NCBI GenBank assembly: GCA_013396655.1
Contig: WBMV01007323.1
Location: forward strand, 186,001 to 250,000
DNA length: 64,000 bases
Direction of reading: 5' to 3'
From: Campylorhamphus procurvoides
Lineage: Eukaryota; Chordata; Aves; Passeriformes; Dendrocolaptidae
In this document: positions 1-11,584 of the stretch, one piece after another
Position numbering within the stretch: the first letter of the stretch is position 1
Layout: each line of letters begins with the position of its first letter
The notes under the pieces: model-generated
Database searches by the model: none
What the model was told of the DNA's origin: nothing
Seen by the model: the letters and a program-made list of their open reading frames with translations, nothing else
Position numbers and translations under genes: made by a program

Positions 1-722
1 TTGTGAATACTGCAGATGGTGATATGAAAACTCCTATGCCACTTGAAAGTCTTGCTTCTTCAGTTTGACAAAACAGAGCAGCTGGTATATAGTTACACAC
101 CTGAGCCTAACTGGGATTAAGACCCCAGCCACTGGTTTTGGCTTCATCTAGATTCTGGAATTTTCTGCCTGGAGAACCAGGTTTCAAGACAGTTCTTCCT
201 TTGTGATGAGCTTTGTGACTGCCCACACTACTAAATAACTGCGGAATGTGATCCAGAGCCCTTATAGAGCATACTCCCTACAACACGCATATCTCTGACA
301 TCTCTCAGCATCAGCTTTAGTCTACTTTGAATACACGTACACTTCATCTTTACTATTGATGCCATGTTACTCCATACAAATAAATAAGCATTTTACGTGG
401 GTAAAATTCTAGATCTTGGATTCTGCGTGTAGACAGACACTTTCTTCAAGCCTTGAAAAATCATTTGAGTAAGGATGAGAAGGTGTTATCTCTGTGTTCT
501 GTGGTATATTAAAATTAGATTACTTTTTAGCCAGGATGCTAGATCTTTTGAGTTTTTACCTCGGGTATTTAGGTCTCCCTTTCTACTGTGCAGAATTGAA
601 ATAGCAATGCATAGGACTTTTATTAAAGCCAATACTATCTTGCAACTGACCTCCACGGCCTATGAATTTCAAGCAAGGTATGTCCATCTTCAGTGAGTGC
701 CAAGGTTACACAAAACTTCAGA

Positions 723-750
723 ATGTATATATATATGTATACATGCACAC
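723..750. repeat. TA/TG-rich dinucleotide stretch
   Basis: Alternating TA and TG/CA steps (GTATATATATATGTATACATGCACACA) form a short, impure purine-pyrimidine microsatellite. Confidence 0.6.
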
Positions 751-1710
751 ATTAGTTTATTAACTAAAAACGAGAGGATAACGAGCAGCAGAAAAGAAAG
801 GTTTTAGAATTTAGGTTACTGGATTTAGTTTAGATTAGACCTGGTCTTAGGAAGCATTAAATTCATCTATTTGTAGGTTTTGACAGGACTAAAGGTAATG
901 CTGCTTAAACTCTTCCTCCATCACCAGTGACAGGGACTTTAAAATGTGTTTAATTGTTCCCAAATAATCCATATTTTGAAACAGCTTCTAGATGAGAAGC
1001 CATAGTCAAAAGACACAACAACAGGGCTTTTCTCTGTTTCTAAAAGGCTCTCATGTTTGAGGCATACATTTTAAAGAAGCCTGGACTACCTAGGAGCTCT
1101 GCTCTCCTTTGTGTATCAATAAAGAACCTCCATGATACTGTCAGAAGAGCTGTCTTCACAACAAAAATGTCTGCTTTGAAAGAATAGTACTTTTAAATGA
1201 GAAGTGGTGGTAAGACAAGAAAAAAATTGTCTCTGGTTTCTTTCCTAAAAGACAAATAATCCAGTAAAATTACAGCAGTTTCAGCCTGATTCTTGCAACA
1301 CTAGGGGGGAAAAAATCTCCCCAAGACCATTACATGACTGTTTAAAGTTATTAGAGAGGCATTTAGCATCATTCACTGCTCATGGTGAAAGAATTCTGTT
1401 CAAGGCCGAATTCATGCATTAGACAAGACATATTGTGAAACATACTGAAAAAAATGCACCTATTACTGTGCTATTCAAACTTTACTCTTATAAAGTAAAA
1501 AAATAAAGAAATGAAAAAAGAGAATCAAATAGTTAATAGAAGAAAGCTCGAGTTAACTTCCAGAGATGCCACTTCAGAGTTCTGGCTAAATCTTTGTAGG
1601 AAAAAAAAATCAGCAAGAAACTAAGAGTTGGAAAATGTGTGTAGCTTTATTCCTAGATATAGGGAACTTATTGGAAAACACAGAATAATTTGAAGTTAAT
1701 TAAAATCATT

Positions 1711-1731
1711 AATAACATAATGAATGTTATT
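1711..1731. repeat. Short perfect inverted repeat, 8-bp arms
   Basis: AATAACAT (1711-1718) and ATGTTATT (1724-1731) are exact reverse complements around a 5-nt spacer AATGA. It lies in a stretch unusually dense in TAAT/ATTA cores (about 1690-1810). It could be a dimeric homeodomain-type site or chance in AT-rich DNA. Confidence 0.5.
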
Positions 1732-3187
1732 TTGAATGTGTCTATCACTAAACATTAATTATCTTGTAGCCACTGGAACAACATAATGATAGCATCATTC
1801 TTACTGATTAGTGTAATGCTGTATTCCTTTGCTAGAATTTAAATGCTACCAAATGAAGATAAATGGGGTACCAGCTTATATATTTATTAAACAAAGCAAG
1901 TCTGTGTTGCTTAGCTTGAGAGGTCTTAAGAACAAAATCTCCTGGTGAAGAAGTTTAGTTGCTGGTCCTGTGCTCATTAATTCAACATGGCAAATGGGCC
2001 ATGTTAAATGAGAAAAGGAATGAAAACAGTAACAGAAAGAAGTAAGGACTTAGGACTACATTATAATGTTCTAGGAGAGTCATAAGTCCTTGAGAGAAGA
2101 TAAGGCAAAAGGGATCCTCAAAACTGGAAATATTGGCATAATAGGTTTTTTGTGTATGGTTCCTTTTCTAACCTTCGTTCTGTCTCAGAAAGGCATCAAA
2201 GGTGTGTGTAAAGTTGCATATCATTAGCATTTAGCTTCTTTTATGGATAATTTCAGAATCAGAATAAGCCTTGCACATATGGTATCTAAGCATTTCCAGC
2301 TGCAGAAGGGTTTATACTTAGAAATATGACAGTCAAGCTTTTAAATTACTTTCTCAGGACCCAGCATGCTTATACAGGAGCATGCAAGATTCCAGGAGTG
2401 CATCACCTTTGTTCCTGGCCTTAACTCACAGGGTAACCCAATTACAGTAAATATCTCAGCCCTCTGTAGCCCAAGCTGTCTGGCAGTCAGCCTCATTAGC
2501 CGTAACCAGCTGATTTCCCTTGGAGAAAAGGCTTTTTACCACAGAGGAGAGACTAAATCCTGGCTTAGCTTTACATGGCCGAAATAGACTGTTCCTGAAA
2601 GAATTCAAAAGGGGTATTAATTGCTTTCCCCTTAAAATACTAGGCCTATCTCTGTCATCTGTAGGTAAAGAAAGCTGTTTTCTTTTTAGTATTCATTTTT
2701 TAAGTGAATGAAACAAATTTGTGTGATGTCTTGCAATTGAAAGCTGAGCGAAATATTGTTTACTTAATTATTCTGTCTACCAGTGGTTTTTTTGCAGAAC
2801 CTGAGAACTTGTAGGTACTAAGTTCTCCAGAAATATTAGGCTTCACCTAAAGATCCTCTTAGTTCCCTGTTCAGTTTGTGATCACAGCCTGTTTTATACA
2901 GCTGCTGGAACCAGGGGGTAGTGAGTAACTCATATTACCACTTTCGTAAGGATCTGTGTAAGATCTAGTTCAGATCAGTTGTCTTAGAAATGGGGAAACT
3001 CATAGAGTTTTCATAAACTGTGCTAAAAACAAACACAAAAGCCATGAAAGTCAAAAACATGAATACATTAGCTTTGGAAAAAGACTAAACTCTTGAGACT
3101 CAGTCTATTCACAGAAGCCTGTGATGTAGAATTATCCGTGTGTAGCTATAGAACCTGAGAGTTTAAAAGCAGATTTTTATAGTTATG

Positions 3188-3205
3188 TAAATAAATAAAT
3201 AAATT
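3188..3205. repeat. (AAAT)n microsatellite
   Basis: About four uninterrupted units of AAAT/TAAA. Short; an ordinary simple repeat. Confidence 0.8.
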
Positions 3206-3871
3206 AACCATAAGTGAAACTAAAATGAGGAAGATGTCTTCCTACAAGAACAATGGGATTTATTACCCTTTCATTTAAGTTGATCTAAGGGTTATTTATC
3301 AAGCGGTTTGGAAATATAAATCTCCTTTATGCTTTAATTTGTATTATGCTAACTCCTACCAGTTCTTTTCCCTGTTTGCTCCTTGGGCTTGTCCCTCATT
3401 TCTCTCATTCCCCCATTCTTCTGGCAGCAGCAGTAGGTAGCAAAGTGACAAAAACAACTGTTGCTCTTGAGCTTTCTCTGTGACTCATGAGAAATATATG
3501 CATCACTCATATGTTTTCTACCTTTTGTGACTTATGTACTCCCTTCACTCCGTGGGATGCATTTAAGATCCCATTGGAAGCAATTAGATATGAAATATGA
3601 ACATATATTTATTAAATAAGCACTGTTTTCACTGTTCCCTCGAGTGTGATTTATCAGCACTACAAACTCAAGACCTGATGTAATGTATATCCTCTCACTG
3701 TTCAAAGAAAAGAAAAATAAACACAAGCAGCAGGTACAGACTGTATATGGCTGCTGAGCTCCTCTGTCATTGGCAAGACAATGAGAGAGGATGTGGTAGT
3801 CTGATGGGAGGCATTGCCTTTTGATAGGTCTGCAGCTGTACATAAATGGATTCTCAGAGATTTCTTCATGA

Positions 3872-3929
3872 GTTTTGGGTTTTGGTTTTTCTGTTGTGTT
3901 TTGTTTGGTTGGTTTGGGTTTTTTGTTTA
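3872..3929. repeat. G/T-rich low-complexity tract
   Basis: The plus strand is built almost only of G and T (GTTTTGGGTTTTGG-like words). It is one of eight similar tracts in this window, some in the complementary C/A orientation. The origin is not evident from the sequence. Confidence 0.7.
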
Positions 3930-6562
3930 ACTGAAGATATCTTCCAGTGCAATGTGCAGACCCAACCATCTGAGAAATCGCCAAGGAGAGAATTTCCGCC
4001 CTGTATATCAAGCTGCCTGGTTTTACTATAACCTCCCTGCCAAACATCAGCCCAGCCTGCCAGTCACAGCTTCTAAGGGTAATGATGAGCACAGACTGGA
4101 ACTGATAGTTCAGCTGGAGATGGAAGCAAATTTGATGCTTTCATGTGTATATGCAAAGCAGCACAACCCTTTGTTCTACACTGTGGCCCAGCAAACAGTG
4201 GTGAGGCATTTACTAAACTGCCAAAGATATAAATGGAGAGAAATCAACATTGAAACATATTCTAATATAATCAATATTAGCAGATACTACATTCTTTTCT
4301 TAATGTGATTGAATAGGGAGTAGCTGGATCTCAGGGAAAATACATAAATATATATATGCCTATTTATCTATATTCAGAAAATCAGAAATCACTGTGATGA
4401 GAATGTTGGGAAGACTGACAGGTCAGTCCAATTTTGAACTCCAACACTATAATTCACTAAATTTGCTCACTACCAACACGTTTTGTGCTATTAGTTAAAT
4501 CTCACTCAATATTAATCATCACTATGTATACTAACTGTAAGCTTCTATTTTCTAAATTACCTAAGTATCCAGTGCCATGGACAGTTAGCATTGATGGGTC
4601 TGACCCCTGGTTTCTCCTAGTTGAAGGTGACCAGCTCAGTGTGACAGCCCATCTACAAGACTAGTCAAAACTGAAGCTGCCTTCTTTCATGTTTTTCCTT
4701 CCCTGATATTTTATTGCTATCACACTCTCACAAATAAGGTGCTCTCCTCTGCTTTTGGCTATGTTTGTGTTGTTCTCTTTTGTCTTGTCAAACATTCTGG
4801 AGGATGTTCTGCCTATTTGCAGTCACTTTTTATCCATTCTCTGGTAATTTTTTATACTTGGATGGTTTCTAGTATACCAACGACCACCCTTGTCACTCTG
4901 GTCACGTTGCTCATATACTTAGTAAAATGCTTATACATTGGTCTGATATTGCCATCACAGTGTTACTAAGTACATGCATACTATTTATAATTGCACCATT
5001 CTGTTCATTTATAGTTGGTAAAAATAAATAATAAAGGACTTTATTTTACCATTTGTGCTGGTATCACACCAAAGATGAGAAATAGATGATTATCTTTTAT
5101 ATTGGTGAGAGCTCAATATTGGAATCCCAAAGAGATCTCTGCAAAGGTCTTTAACATGCACATAAATGCTATTAAGAAGTTTTTTACTATCAAGGTGACA
5201 ATATTTACTAACAATATAAATAATTCAAGAATTAATATCCAGGGTAAAAAAGATATGGGTTGTTAAGAAAGGCAGATGTATCTGAGTTACTGAGTAAAGA
5301 AGACAGTAAATAGCAAATGTAGGTGTATAAACTGAGGTAATAAGGAAAAAAACCTCCTAACCTAATATTTCAAGTGCTGGTCTCCCAGTTACCCTGTTAC
5401 CGAGTAATAGTGGTTATTGGGATTTTACTAGATACTTCTCCAAAAAACCTGTTTGTTTTGTTCAAAAAAGCAATCAGAGTTTAAGAAGCCATTAGGGAAG
5501 AAATAGAGGAAAACAAATGAAGAACATCATTATGCTGCTGGATAGCCTTGTGGTACAACAGAATCTTAAATACCTTATAAACATTTCTGGTCTTCTCCAC
5601 ATTGAAAAGAAGGGTGCAACAGGGAAAAGTACAGAGAATTAAAGGCTGCATTGAGAGAATTAAGGGAGAATTCAAGGTATATGGCAACTCCTTTATGAGA
5701 AATAACTGAATAAACTACCATTCACAATTTTTAAAATGCCCCTATACAGACCATTTTTTAATCTGCAATAATAATTTCCAAAACCTGACTTTTACTGCAG
5801 CTAATGTGCATTTCTCCTTATTCTTTTCCCCTTTTGCATTACTTTACCAGGAAACTGAGTTTTGTCTTCAAGAAAATAGACACACTACTCTGAATCATGT
5901 TATCAAAAGGTTAGAAAAGATGGGAGGGAGTCAGTCTATGCAGTGTTTCATAAGTAGGGGGAATCTATCTTTATGCTATAGAAAGAAAATTAGATTCCCT
6001 GCATTTCATTTACTCCTGAAAAATACAGATTTTGATTTAACCCTTTGCTTATTATTATTAACTCAGGACTTATTAACTTTGTTGTGAAAAACTTCCTGGG
6101 AGTCAGAATTGAGCTGTCCGATCTATAAATCTCTGGCCTCCTACTTTTTGCCACTTAAAAATCCCAAATCAACTGATTTTGTAATTTTTTAGGATTTCAA
6201 GAGTTTGCACATCCTTCAAAATTTTACGCAGGTGATCAGTAATGGTTTATAGGTCTCACTAATACTTGTTTGTGTCAATTTTTCAGCCCAATTGATATGA
6301 AATTCCCTAACACATATAAATACTGTCTAAACACTTCCTTTGCATGTTCAAAATAAAACCCTTTTATCATGTGTATAGAGACAAATGCCTTGTGCCAATT
6401 ATATATGAGAATAAAATAGTAAGCTAAAAACTCTCTGAAGACTAAGTGGATCAAACTCTTCCTAGGTCTTCCTCTTAATACTAATGCACTTATAAAAGGA
6501 TTTTTTATTACTTTTAGTGTACCTTAGTAATAATATTGATCTTCTGTTTTGACCTTTCAAAA

Positions 6563-7148
6563 TGTTGTGGTTAAAAATCAGCTGGAAGTTAAGCACCAAG
6601 CAGCTGCTTCCCTTCCTCCTACCCCTTTGGATGAGAAAGGGACAAAGAGGCAGAGATTATGGGTTGAGATAATGATTTACTGGAAAAACAGCGATAAGGA
6701 AAACTAAGAGTGGCAGCAACAATACTAATAACAGCAGTTTATAGAAGAGGGTGATGACCTGCAAAAAATGCTTATGGAAGTCCAACTGAGCCAGTCTTAC
6801 CATGGCCAACAACAAGTGGCTTCCTGAGACAAAGGAGAAAATGGTGGACATTACCACTACCGGCACTTTGTCCTGGAGCCTGAAGCAATGAAAAACAATG
6901 ACAGACAAGCCCTACAGGTAGGACCATCCATGCCATCCCACCACTCTGTTCTTCACTTTGTGCCCCAGAAAAAGGAACAAAATGGTTGCAGTTTTGTTGT
7001 GCATTCCTTTTTTCCTCCTTCTGAAGCCACACTCCCAGCAATGATGTGGGTGGTACAGAACAACCCAGACACAGTCATGTGGCTCCAGGCTCTGCGCCCT
7101 CAAGGCAACTGCGGGATAGTTAACTCTGTCTGGGCCTGAACTAGGACA
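6563..7148 (-). mobile_element. Degenerate avian ERV solo LTR (minus strand)
   Basis: Read on the minus strand the element starts TGTCCTAGTTCAGGCC at 7148 and ends with a TAACCACAACA-like terminus at 6563, giving the TG...CA ends of a retroviral LTR. The opening, a following GAGTTAACT word, a central AT-rich segment and a late TTATCTCAACCC word (complement near 6660-6675) match an LTR family I remember as very common in bird genomes and usually assigned to ERVL-like elements. No flanking internal retroviral sequence or second LTR is seen, so it is a solo LTR. The 5-base flanks (CAAAA on the left, CCAAG on the right) do not match, which with the divergence suggests age or slightly wrong boundaries. 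The open frames inside it are not genes. Confidence 0.7.
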
Positions 7149-9849
7149 CCAAGTCTGCTCCTACATGCTTCTGCTACAATTCTGTGCTTTTTGGAAATGC
7201 ATCCAATTTTTAGTGTATGTTTGTTTCTTGTGCTCACTTGCAATTAGACAAATTTATTATCCAACTGTGGCTTCAGTATTTTTTATTTACTGGATTTTCA
7301 GCTCAGCTTACTCATTTTTCTCAGACCAAGCTCCTTATGAAAGTTTATCTACTAGTCATGTAGTTTAGCAAAATCCACTTTTCTGAAAGCTGTGACTTTT
7401 TAAAATTTTTATCACCATTTAAAAATCACAAATATTTTAAATTCAGTGCCACTCTGAGCTGCCTTCTAAGGCTGGTATTCTCAGACAGTTCTTTCTTCCT
7501 AGTTAAACACACAAGACATTTCCTTTTCTATCTCTAACCAGTAATTGTCAATGGATTCTAAGAGCTTGCTGGACAGATTCAGTTCATTTATATTCCTGGA
7601 ATTGTCTGCACAGTTAGTATGTCTCATTATCATGAACTTTTGTTCTCTGGATGAATCTGTTAATTCCTCTCTCTGTGCGATCTTGGTCTACTGTTTAATG
7701 TTGGAGATATGTAATGATGGTTGTGCACAGCTTTTAGTACCTTTATCATTGCTCAGTTTTTCAGCAGTGTTGTCTTCATTGAAAAGATTGACCTAGATCA
7801 AATGTGTGTCTTAGTGATCTTCATCCTTTACTCCCTTGCTTGCATTTCTTGAACAAGCTTTTTCATATGTATTAATTTCCCAGTCATATGGATTATCCCA
7901 TCAAGTCTCTGTTATACCAACTGAATCATAAACTTGGCATATATTGAAAATATTATCTCTTTGTGCCTTTTTCTTTTCTATATTTCTTGGCTTACTATTC
8001 ACATACTTTAGAGGTTTAGTGCCTGTTATCTTCTTCTTTGCTCTTCTGATGCTACTGGGAACCTGTAAACACCATTTATGGGATTTTTTTTTATTTTATT
8101 TTTTTTCTCAGATATTCTCTGTGACAAAATATATATTCCTCTACTCTTGATCTGATCATAGCAAATAAAGGCAAGAGAGCAAATACAATCTGATAAGATT
8201 TATGACAAAACTTTAGGCTCAAACTACTTAGGGACATGATGAAATATTCTGATGCTGAGAAAGGAACTTGAAGTGATGTAAAAATACTAAGCTTTCTTAA
8301 GAAATGTCCATAATAGATAGCAAGTAAGGCTTGTATAAGTAACTGTAATTACATTCTGTCTGTTTGTTCCTGCTTCTAAGATTTTATATTAAAGATGATT
8401 AATCTCCCTCCATACCTGAAGCAGGTTAAATAAAAACAACAACAATCTTGTAATTGTACAGAAAAGCCAAGCAGGTTAAATAAAAACAACAACAATCTTG
8501 TAATTGTACAGAAAAGCCTTTTATGCCTTTGCAGATATTTGGTGACATTCTCTTCCAATATTACAGTAAAATTGGATAGGATAGACAGTTTACTCATAAG
8601 TAATTTTCTTCTGGCTTCTCGTTTATTCTTTATAGATTAGATAACAGAGGGTGGTGTAGTGAAGGAACACACATTTCTGAAAGAGGGACTTCCAGACAGA
8701 TTGCTAGTCTGGTGGCCTTGTTTTTAATCCACATTTCCAGCTCCTGGGGAACCTGCAGATTGTGTGAACTGTCTGTGCTGCACCTTGAGACTCAAATGTG
8801 CATAAGGTTAAGTGAGGGGAGCGTTAAACGGGGGAAGTCTCCCAGTAACTGTAGCACTGACTTCTCTTTGACAGGTAAGCCATAAGAAAGCTGGACAAGA
8901 AGGGGTGGTGATATATAACTATTTTTATGATTGTTAGTGGGGGAAAAAAAAGGTATTATGGTGAGAGAACAATAAAGCCCCTTTCTAGTTACATGAACAA
9001 AATATACTACACAGGCTTTGCTCTTCGCAAAGCTGAACATGTTCTGACAGGCTGAGAACTGAAACCAAATATGATTTTGGTAAATGAATCCATCTGCTAC
9101 TTCTGCAGAAGGCAGATGCTGAAGTGCCAAGCTGTAAGTGACTGCATGGATTTTTATACTTGAGTTTCTAGTTCATTCCTTTGGATGCTGATGTTACCAT
9201 GAGAAAGTTGAAAGGGAAGAGTGAGGAGGAAAAGGTCACCCATTACAATCACATGGATTCACACTTGGCAACCTTAAACAACTTAAAAAATGACCAGTTA
9301 ATATTTTTCATTCGGTGGCAACCTGTTCTTAGAAATGTGTCTGCTTTTTTCTTTTGTAGAATCTTGCAGTGATATTCATATGCCCACTTGCAAAATTCCT
9401 AAGAATAAGTTTCCTGATGAAAATGTAAACTTAAGATTTCATATATTTACAAGGTGAATACCCTTACCTGCAAACAAGTTGAAAAAGGATGATTACTACA
9501 TCATGACCTACAATATTCAAATAAAATTAGAACATTATTTTTTACTTTTAATGAAGCTATCCTTTGAGATGCCATTGATAAGGACAAACATTTAGTATAC
9601 AAAAAAAATTGACATAGAAAGATTTTCTATAGCTATTTAGGAATGTTGAATGACTTTGTTTGTATAATACTTTTAACTAACCAGTTCCTTGGGGTCTTAA
9701 GTTATACAGTGCTTATTAAAGTCATTATTACTACAACTTTGCCAATTCTCTCTTGAATAAAGGACTCTTTAATACTATAAAATACCGTGTCTATAGTAAC
9801 AGCTGTAGAATTCAAAATTTCGGTCACCCTGTAGTAGGTCCCAATCCAA
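7149..9849. other. Unique non-coding sequence with a tandem duplication
   Basis: No gene is recognised. The stretch at 7160-8160 is T-rich on the plus strand, which generates several hydrophobic but meaningless open frames. The notable content is the perfect 50-bp tandem duplication at 8419-8518. Confidence 0.6.
8419..8518. repeat. Perfect tandem duplication, 2 x 50 bp
   Basis: Bases 8419-8468 and 8469-8518 are identical over all 50 positions, each beginning AAGCAGGTTAAATAAAAACA and ending GTACAGAAAAGCC. The bases immediately before the first copy differ from those before the second, so the repeat is exactly two copies. The lack of any substitution suggests a young duplication or an assembly artefact. 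Confidence 0.95.
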
Positions 9850-10235
9850 TTATAGAGTTTTTTAAGTTGAAAAAGACCTCCAAAATCAACAAGTCCAAAC
9901 ATTACCTTAGCACCACTGGGTTCATCACTTAACAATGTCTCCAAGTGCTACATGCACATATTTTTTTAACATTTACAGGAATGCTGATTCCACCACTTCC
10001 CTGGGAAGCCTGATGCAATCAATGCCTGGCCATCCCTTCAGTGAAGAAATTTTTTCTAGTATCAAATGTAAACCTCCCCTGACACAACTGGAGCTCATTT
10101 CCTCTCATTTTCTCACTTGTTACCTGGGAGAAGAAACCAACCCCCACCCTGCTACAACCTCCTTTCAGGTAGTTGTAGAGAGCGAAAAGGTCTCCCTTGA
10201 GTGTCCTTTTCACCAGGCTAAACAACCCAACATAG
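9850..10235 (-). mobile_element. CR1 LINE 3'-end fragment (minus strand)
   Basis: On the minus strand this is the 3' end of a CR1 non-LTR retrotransposon. Recognisable words, seen here as complements, include GAAAAAGACCTCCAAAATCA (about 9870-9890), CCACCACTTCCCTGGG (9993-10008), GAAGAAATTTTTTCTAGTAT (about 10041-10061) and CTACAACCTCCTTTCAGGTA (10152-10171). The minus-strand frame reads a fragment of the C-terminal tail ([13 protein letters not shown]), the same text that appears in the CR1 at 36.2 kb ([13 protein letters not shown]), so the two belong to related subfamilies. It is 5'-truncated, as CR1 copies usually are, and lacks a clear (ATTCTATG)n tail. No function remains. Confidence 0.9.
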
Positions 10236-10577
10236 CACAAAGTCTTCCCACAGGAAAATAACATTTGCCTCACAGTGTTCAGGCTAAACAAAACCTTGTA
10301 CATAGTCAGGGAATTGCAGGTAAACAAACACTGAAGGTTGAAAGGTAGTAAAGACTGGGAAGGGATAATTAGTGTTGGGCATGATGTATTCTGTCAGTAA
10401 CTGATTTTTCTGGGTTTTGTGCAAATATTTTTGCTATGAAATTATTTGTAAAATGTTTCACAATCAGCAAATGTGATATACATAAATTCAGGCAGATTTG
10501 TACAACAGCAAGAAATCTAGTAGTTGGTACTAATATACAAGATTTTTCTTACTGCTTTTTGGAATGTGCCATTATAC

Positions 10578-10970
10578 TGGGCTGCAATGATACCCTGGAC
10601 TGCATCAAAAGCAGCGTGACCAACACACCAAGAGGGATGATTCGGCCCATCTACACTACTTTCATGAGATCCCATCTTGAGTCCTTAGTCTAGCAATAGG
10701 ACCTCCTAAATAAGAAGGATGTAGATGTGTTGGAGTGAGGCCAGAGGAATGCTGCAGAGATGATCACAGGGTTGGAGTACCTCTCCTGTGAGGACAAGCT
10801 GAGGACAACCTGGAGAAGAGAAGGATCCAGGGAAACCTTACAGCAGCCTTCCAGTACCTAAAAGGGGCCTGCAAGGAGGCTGGAGAGAGACTTTTTACAG
10901 AGGTGTGTCGTGATGGGACAAGGGAGAATGGCTTTAAATTGAAAGAGCAGAGGCTTCTGAAACTTGGTGT
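10578..10970 (+). mobile_element. CR1 LINE fragment, truncated at both ends
   Basis: The plus strand carries the end of the CR1 reverse-transcriptase ORF and part of the 3' region: a GGGCTGCAATGATACC... start, GCATCAAAAGCAGCGTGACC (10603-10622), GAGGAATGCTGCAGAGATGA, CTGGAGAAGAGAAGGATCC and CCAGTACCTAAAAGGGGCCTG. Multiple stops and frameshifts break the frame. The 3' terminus is missing, which is uncommon for LINE copies and implies a later deletion or rearrangement. It lies about 340 bp from the minus-strand CR1 piece, with the two sense strands pointing apart. Confidence 0.85.
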
Positions 10971-11584
10971 AAAAGAGTAGTAGACTGTACTAGGTGGATA
11001 AAGCGTAAGGTTGCTTTTCTACATTACTGACTTTCCAGTTAAAGGAATGGAAAACATTGTACTGGTGGATGAACATATTCATGGTTGATTTTGATAGAAG
11101 AGGAAACAGACAAAGGCTATCCCATGTAAAGTGTGACAGCTGAAAGCCTTTAGAGACTTAGTCAGGCATTGGCACCACTGTTTGTGTGTATAAAAGGTCT
11201 TCCATGACAGGCATCAGCTAAAAGAGAAGAAACATTAAAGCAGTAGTACCTTAAAGAAGTCTCAATAGCAGATATGCATTAAGAGTTCTGCAACATCTAA
11301 GCATATTGAAATAATTGTGACTGACACTACTCAAAAAAAAAAAAGTGCCTCTTCCTAAAATAAAAGAATTAGATTCTAGTGGTGCAGCATTTATACAGAC
11401 AAATTAAAAATAATTTTCTGCTTTATAGCAGTTTTCAAACAACAGTAGGTAAAGAAGAAGAGAGAGGAGAGATACTAAAGCACCAAGATGAGAATAAGAA
11501 ATGATCTCACTTTGAAAATGCTCTAGGAATCCTTAGCTGTCACTTTAAGATCTTGTTCAAAACCTTCAGGCAAGAGAAAACCTT
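10971..11584. other. Unique non-coding sequence
   Basis: No gene, RNA or repeat family is recognised. An A11 to A13 run sits near 11332-11344. Confidence 0.6.

Larger units (their letters stand above)
1..6562. other. Unique AT-rich non-coding sequence
   Basis: No recognisable exon, RNA gene or mobile element is visible. Open frames are short and do not resemble any family I know. The longest, 186 codons on the minus strand at 3532-4092, overlaps plus-strand frames and runs through a G/T-rich low-complexity tract, so I read it as chance. Local structure is limited to a TA-rich stretch at 723-750, a homeodomain-site-rich stretch around 1690-1810, an AAAT microsatellite at 3188-3205 and the G/T tract at 3872-3929. 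Confidence 0.6.

Noticed and set aside
3532..4092. 186-codon minus-strand open frame
   Set aside because: No recognisable domain; it crosses a low-complexity G/T tract, giving a Lys/Pro/Thr-rich patch, and competes with plus-strand frames over the same bases. Best read as chance.
6657..7041. Hydrophobic minus-strand frames suggesting a membrane protein
   Set aside because: They sit in the degenerate LTR, and the Leu/Val/Phe bias comes from its T-rich sense strand.
9935..10261. 108-codon plus-strand open frame
   Set aside because: Antisense of the CR1 3' end.
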